Source: Oopsacas minuta
Lineage: Eukaryota; Porifera; Hexactinellida; Lyssacinosida; Leucopsacidae
NCBI GenBank assembly: GCA_024704765.1
Contig: JAKMXF010000244.1
Location: 363,905 to 427,904, forward strand
DNA: 64,000 nucleotides
Reading direction: 5' to 3'
Both the position numbers and the translations under genes were made by a program. How positions within the stretch are numbered: the first letter of the stretch is position 1; every line of letters begins with the position of its first letter. Below, piece after piece: positions 60,818 to 64,000 of the stretch. A model generated the notes under the pieces. The model did no database searches, was not told the origin of the DNA, and worked only from the letters and a program-made list of their open reading frames with translations.

Positions 60818-60937
60818 ACTTCAACTCTAAATTACCAAAAACAGTCACATCAAGATCAACATCTATAATCGAAGAGATGTAAACTGGTCCAATTTCTGCA
60901 ACACACTCTGGAGCGATTTTCTGATAGTAAACATCGC
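60818..60937 (-). CDS. UBR4: Probable UBR4 exon (most upstream in window)
   Basis: A 120-bp minus-strand open segment with acceptor ATATTTATAG and donor GTAAGA, phase 1 at both ends. It therefore joins the exon at 54578 in frame (a split Ser codon). It encodes DVYYQKIAPECVAEIGPVYI followed by SSIIDVDLDVTVFGNLELK, which has the hydrophobic periodicity of beta strands. I cannot recall the human UBR4 residues here well enough to confirm similarity. The assignment rests on orientation, splice signals and phase. Confidence 0.5.
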
Positions 60938-62578
60938 CTATAAATATATTTAAAATGTATAAATTCAGTAAAACTCGGACAAGACTATCCCCACGGAATT
61001 CTATGATAGTACCCAATATCTGAAAGGTTTCATCTGAACAGGTATTGTATAAAGGATTACATGAAAATATTCTATTTTCGGATACATTTCAAATTATCAC
61101 TGATCAACCAGATTGGCGTTATAAGTACTTGGGAATAAAGCTTAGGGAGCGGATATGTTCATTCGGGTATATTGCTAATTTAATGACTTAACTTGCTGGT
61201 CATAAAACTTGTTCCCAAGCTCACCCCCAGACTGTAGAAGAACTTTGTGCGTAACACCAACAATTAACCCGTGCTACTACAGTAGACCTTTGATTATCAG
61301 ATATCTCGGGTATACAAACAGCAGGAAGATGTTTGTTTGTGAATATTGTGGAAATTTCTCATCAAAATAGCGCTTTGGCAACAATTACCAAAAGATATGT
61401 AATTCATATTTGTATATTTAGCAATAAAATATTCCAAATTAGAAGATAAACAATGGTATATCCTCAAAAAGTCAATTATATCATCAAAATACATATTTTA
61501 GTTATCCGAATAATTTAACCTATCTACACGCCATAAATAAAATTCAAAGATGAAGCTATCAGGGCCTGCGCCACGGCAGGTGTCCTGGGTATCCAGACAC
61601 TCATTTCCACGAAATTCAGTGCATTATCATTTATAGTAAAGCTTTTTAGATACCCACAAACCATTATCATGGACAAACAAAAGAGTTGATAGGCCGGTCC
61701 TGCTCAGCTAATTAATTCCTCAGCGAGCTTTGCTAAGTGCAGAAATTACTAGGCATAATTTGTGGAAGATATGCCAATAAGTAAAATATCCAACCCAGAC
61801 TCATTGAAAATGGTATTTATGAAAGATAAGCAGAATGTAAATTATTTTGTTGAGAGATCATTGGTCAAGAATAATGTAGCCTGAGCATAGTCAATGTCTG
61901 ACTGTCTTAGGAAGATTCGGAGATTGTCAGTGTTCGAATACCTGCAAAGAGCATAACTTAGTGACTTCAATGCCTGAACGGAGCCCAATTTATACTTTGA
62001 CTTGGATAAATTATGGACGCTCAAAAGTTTTCACGCTCGCTAAGCTTGCTAGTCTTGACGATTAGTCAACAGATTTGCTGTGGGGGATCATTTTGGAATA
62101 TTATGAGGTATTTAAGTAGAATTATTTGATGCAACGATACTAAATAAGTGTCTGTAAAATCTCGGGACAGACAGTTGTATAAGTAAATCATTGCAACACA
62201 TGAATGAAAGACCTAGAGATGAGTAGCATATAGTGCCAAAAAGTGCCTGGATCGTAGACAATAGGTTGCCAGATTTTCATAGGTCGAAACTCGGACAAGA
62301 TTGGATTTAAAAATCAGCAACGTGTATTGAGGATTTCAATTCCATCAAATAATATACTTACATTGTATTATGATTATCCAGTCGATATAATATTCAATTT
62401 GTTTGCAATAATTATCAGTTGACCAAATAATATTAATAGAATGGAATACTGGAGAAGATTTCATCAGTATAAATTCAAGAGCATGAAATCCGGAATCAGC
62501 ACATTGAATTTACCGCCTTTTGCTGTTTGGAACAATCTTCTACGATTATTCAAAAGTTATATAATCGGGAAAATACAT
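60938..62578. other. Sequence without a supported gene
   Basis: Presumed UBR4 intron. It contains copy 2 of a dispersed repeat (61563-61620). A minus-strand open frame at 61842-62024 is moderately coding-like but has no convincing splice donor or family match. I see nothing else. Confidence 0.4.
61563..61620 (+). repeat. Dispersed G+C-richer repeat, copy 2
   Basis: Runs from GGGCCTGCGCCACGG through GGTGTCCTGGGTATCCAGAC to TTCCACGAAA, matching the minus strand of 32500-32585. Confidence 0.5.
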
Positions 62579-62700
62579 GGGCCGTATTCACTAAGCATAC
62601 TTAAGTATGTAATTAGTACTTAAGTACTAAGTACATACTTAAACCGTATTCACTAAGATTAAAGCTCATACTTAAGTATGTACTTAAGTACAAAAGTAAG
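62579..62700. repeat. Subterminal palindromic repeats
   Basis: Two direct copies of CCGTATTCACTAAG, each followed by overlapping palindromes built from CTTAAGTA and TACTTAAG. These are probable transposase or Myb-protein binding sites at the element end (inferred). Confidence 0.55.
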
Positions 62701-62873
62701 TAACCTACCGAGGTTGCTTAAGTTATTCAAGCTCTATTTTAAGTTTCCAAACATATTACATTTATCGATAACATTGATGTAATCACTTCAATCACTCGTT
62801 TTCTTTGATTAATTCATACTTTCACTATAAATTATGATTTTCTATGATGTTACAATATTACTAAATCGTATAT

Positions 62874-63597
62874 CTAAAGCTGCTGTTGTTGATCATTTTC
62901 TAAAAGTCTCTGCTTTTTATGACGATAATAATCCCTCTGCTCTTCAATCAGCTGTAGTTGAGCCGAGAATACTTCCATCTGTTTAAGGAGCACTTCTCGT
63001 TGCAGAGGAAGTAAATCAGAGACCGATGTTGACTGTTCGATGCTCCTCTTACGCCTACGCCTTCCCTCTGACGACTGTTAACTACAGTAACTTCTGGTCC
63101 CTCAAACACTGGTGTTACTTCTCTGCTTTCACTAATCTCGGTGTGTGAAGGCAATGCTGTTGGGGCTTGAAACATATCAACACTACCACATATTCCAGTG
63201 AACGCTGGCGTACTTGAGAACATCTGGGATACTCTCTCCGTCACAGATGTGGATAATTCCCTATCAGAGCTTAGGATCCGGATGTCTTCATCCTCCACTT
63301 CACCAGCTTCATTTGGCCCTCCTCCTGTCCTCCTCGCTTCCCTTCGACTGGAATCCACACGGGCTTTTGCGGAACCTTTTAGATTGTTCCACTTCTCCTT
63401 TATATCTTTCACATCTCGGTTGTTGCCATGGATGGAATTGATTTTCTTCATAACGTTGTTCCAAAGCCTCGTCTTTTTTTGTTTATCTCCGCGCACTGAC
63501 CAGCAATACCTCTCAATATATCTCCAGCATCCTGGATTGCCTCAATGAGTGTATACTCCTCCTCCTTTGTCCAATTTACTTTGCGACCTTTGTCCAT
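62874..63597 (-). pseudogene. Myb/SANT-like DNA-binding protein (two frameshifts)
   Basis: Starts MDKGRKVNWTKEEEYTLIEA. The domain continues IQDAGDILRGIAGQCAEINK, then after a frameshift at the A7 run near 63475 reads TRLWNNVMKKINSIHGNNRD and VKDIKEKWNNLKGSAKARVD. This is a Myb/SANT-like (trihelix-type) domain of about 80 residues. A Gly/Glu-rich linker follows. After a second shift near 63075 the C-terminus is a predicted coiled coil (REVLLKQMEVFSAQLQLIEE) ending at TAG 62874. In PIF/Harbinger elements such a protein carries the transposase to the DNA ends (family knowledge). The shifts could be real decay or homopolymer sequencing errors. Confidence 0.75.
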
Positions 63598-63699
63598 ACT
63601 CTTGCTTTGGAATATCAATAACCTCCACCAATTTATAGTTTTCATAATGCAACAACTAGCTCCCAATTCAAGTGCGATACTTGATACATTTCACAAGTA

Positions 63700-63790
63700 A
63701 TTATCCCAACTTCAAAGACCAACACCCTACTTAGATGATTCAGAACTACAAAGACCAACATCCTACTTAGATGTTTCAAAACTACAAAAA
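63700..63790. repeat. Short tandem repeat (~36-bp unit)
   Basis: CAAAGACCAACACCCTACTT and CAAAGACCAACATCCTACTT head two successive units, each continuing AGATG--TCA-AACTA; a third unit starts and decays. It lies between the Myb-like gene and the partial gene at the right edge. Confidence 0.7.
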
Positions 63791-63864
63791 TCCATGTTAC
63801 CTTATAATCACTAACTGTACAAAATGTTTTCATATCTACATCACAACATATATACTATGTGAAT

Positions 63865-64000
63865 TTAGTTGCTGAAATTATGAATAGAAAATTGATCTCT
63901 GTAATGCTTTGATGCCAGATGCCCAACAGTTTCTTCAAAGTCAAGAACATCATCCGGATAGGAATCATCGGAGACTTCATCTTCTAAGAGAGGTTGTTTC
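63865..64000 (-). CDS. 3' end of a gene, probably a Harbinger transposase (partial)
   Basis: An open minus-strand frame enters from the right edge and ends at TAA 63865. It reads QPLLEDEVSDDSYPDD, DFEETVGHLASKHYRDQ and FSIHNFSN. An acidic stretch followed by a short basic/aromatic C-terminus is common in HARBI1-like transposases. With the Myb-like gene next to it on the same strand, this is the likeliest identity. The catalytic domain is outside the window, so it is not proven. Confidence 0.5.
   Translation of the reverse strand, partial: KQPLLEDEVSDDSYPDDVLDFEETVGHLASKHYRDQFSIHNFSN

Larger units (their letters stand above)
62579..64000 (-). mobile_element. PIF/Harbinger-type element (right end outside window)
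   Basis: The left terminus is GGGCCGTATTCACTAAG, repeated as CCGTATTCACTAAG at 62644, with intervening CTTAAGTATGTACTTAAGTA-type palindromes. Inside lie two minus-strand genes: a Myb/SANT-like protein (62874-63597) and the 3' end of another gene at the window edge (63865-64000). A Myb-like protein alongside a DDE transposase is the standard PIF/Harbinger layout. The assignment would be settled by the sequence beyond 64000. Confidence 0.65.

Noticed and set aside
61842-62024. An upstream UBR4 exon (minus strand)
   Set aside because: The frame is moderately coding-like, but there is no convincing donor and I recognise no UBR4 similarity.
1-64000. tRNA, rRNA, CRISPR or bacterial-type features
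   Set aside because: No cloverleaf-like or repeat-spacer structures were noticed on reading; a covariance-model scan would be needed to exclude a tRNA formally.

Overview
This is A+T-rich eukaryotic nuclear DNA with no operons, ribosome binding sites, CRISPR or rRNA. The host gene that organises the window is on the minus strand. Eight short exons, scattered from about 60.9 kb down to 3.0 kb, join with compatible splice phases into a piece of the giant E3 ubiquitin ligase UBR4 (Drosophila purity of essence). Six are well supported and the two outermost are weaker. Nearly everything else is UBR4 intron packed with transposons. The small, A+T-rich, mariner/Tc1-loaded genome suggests an invertebrate, most likely an arthropod. 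A parasitic copepod such as a sea louse would fit, but that is a guess.

Layout, left to right. 1-3 kb: low-content DNA. 3.0-3.2 kb: putative UBR4 exon. 3.2-11.6 kb intron: a pogo-like remnant, the 3' end of a RAG1/Transib-like element (copy C), a broken DDE transposase-like gene and a mariner. 11.6-11.9 kb: exon. 11.9-18.9 kb intron: a second mariner and two inverted pogo/Tigger-like copies. 18.9-19.2 kb and 22.9-23.1 kb: exons. 23.1-32.6 kb intron: a foldback element, a hAT-type element with perfect 8-bp target duplications, and a 245-bp inverted repeat beside an assembly gap. 32.6-32.9 kb: exon. 32.9-51.3 kb intron: an apparently intact 2.8-kb transposon with a 658-aa DDE protein; a 3.0-kb RAG1/Transib-like transposon (copy A); a MITE; PHD-like fragments; an older RAG1/Transib-like copy (copy B) split by a Tc1-like element and followed by another; and a mariner relic. 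51.3-51.7 kb: exon. A further mariner sits in the next intron. 54.2-54.6 kb: exon. 60.8-60.9 kb: probable exon. 62.6-64 kb: a PIF/Harbinger-type element with a Myb/SANT-like gene and the tail of a second gene that runs off the right edge.

The most exciting content is the RAG1/Transib-like family. Copy A is bounded by perfect CACAGTG heptamers, the consensus V(D)J recombination-signal heptamer, and by a 5-bp target duplication CCACA. It encodes a RAG1-core-like protein in which the Asp-Asp-Glu spacing and the CxxC and HxxxxH zinc ligands match RAG1, interrupted by two in-frame stops. Its ends are asymmetric: a shared inner box lies 12 bp from the heptamer at one end and 21 bp at the other. The 21-bp arrangement recurs at two further degraded ends in the window, which recalls the 12/23 logic of RAG signals. 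No RAG2-like gene is seen. The second highlight is the 658-aa DDE element, with 127-bp inverted repeats about 97% identical and a 4-bp ATGG duplication.
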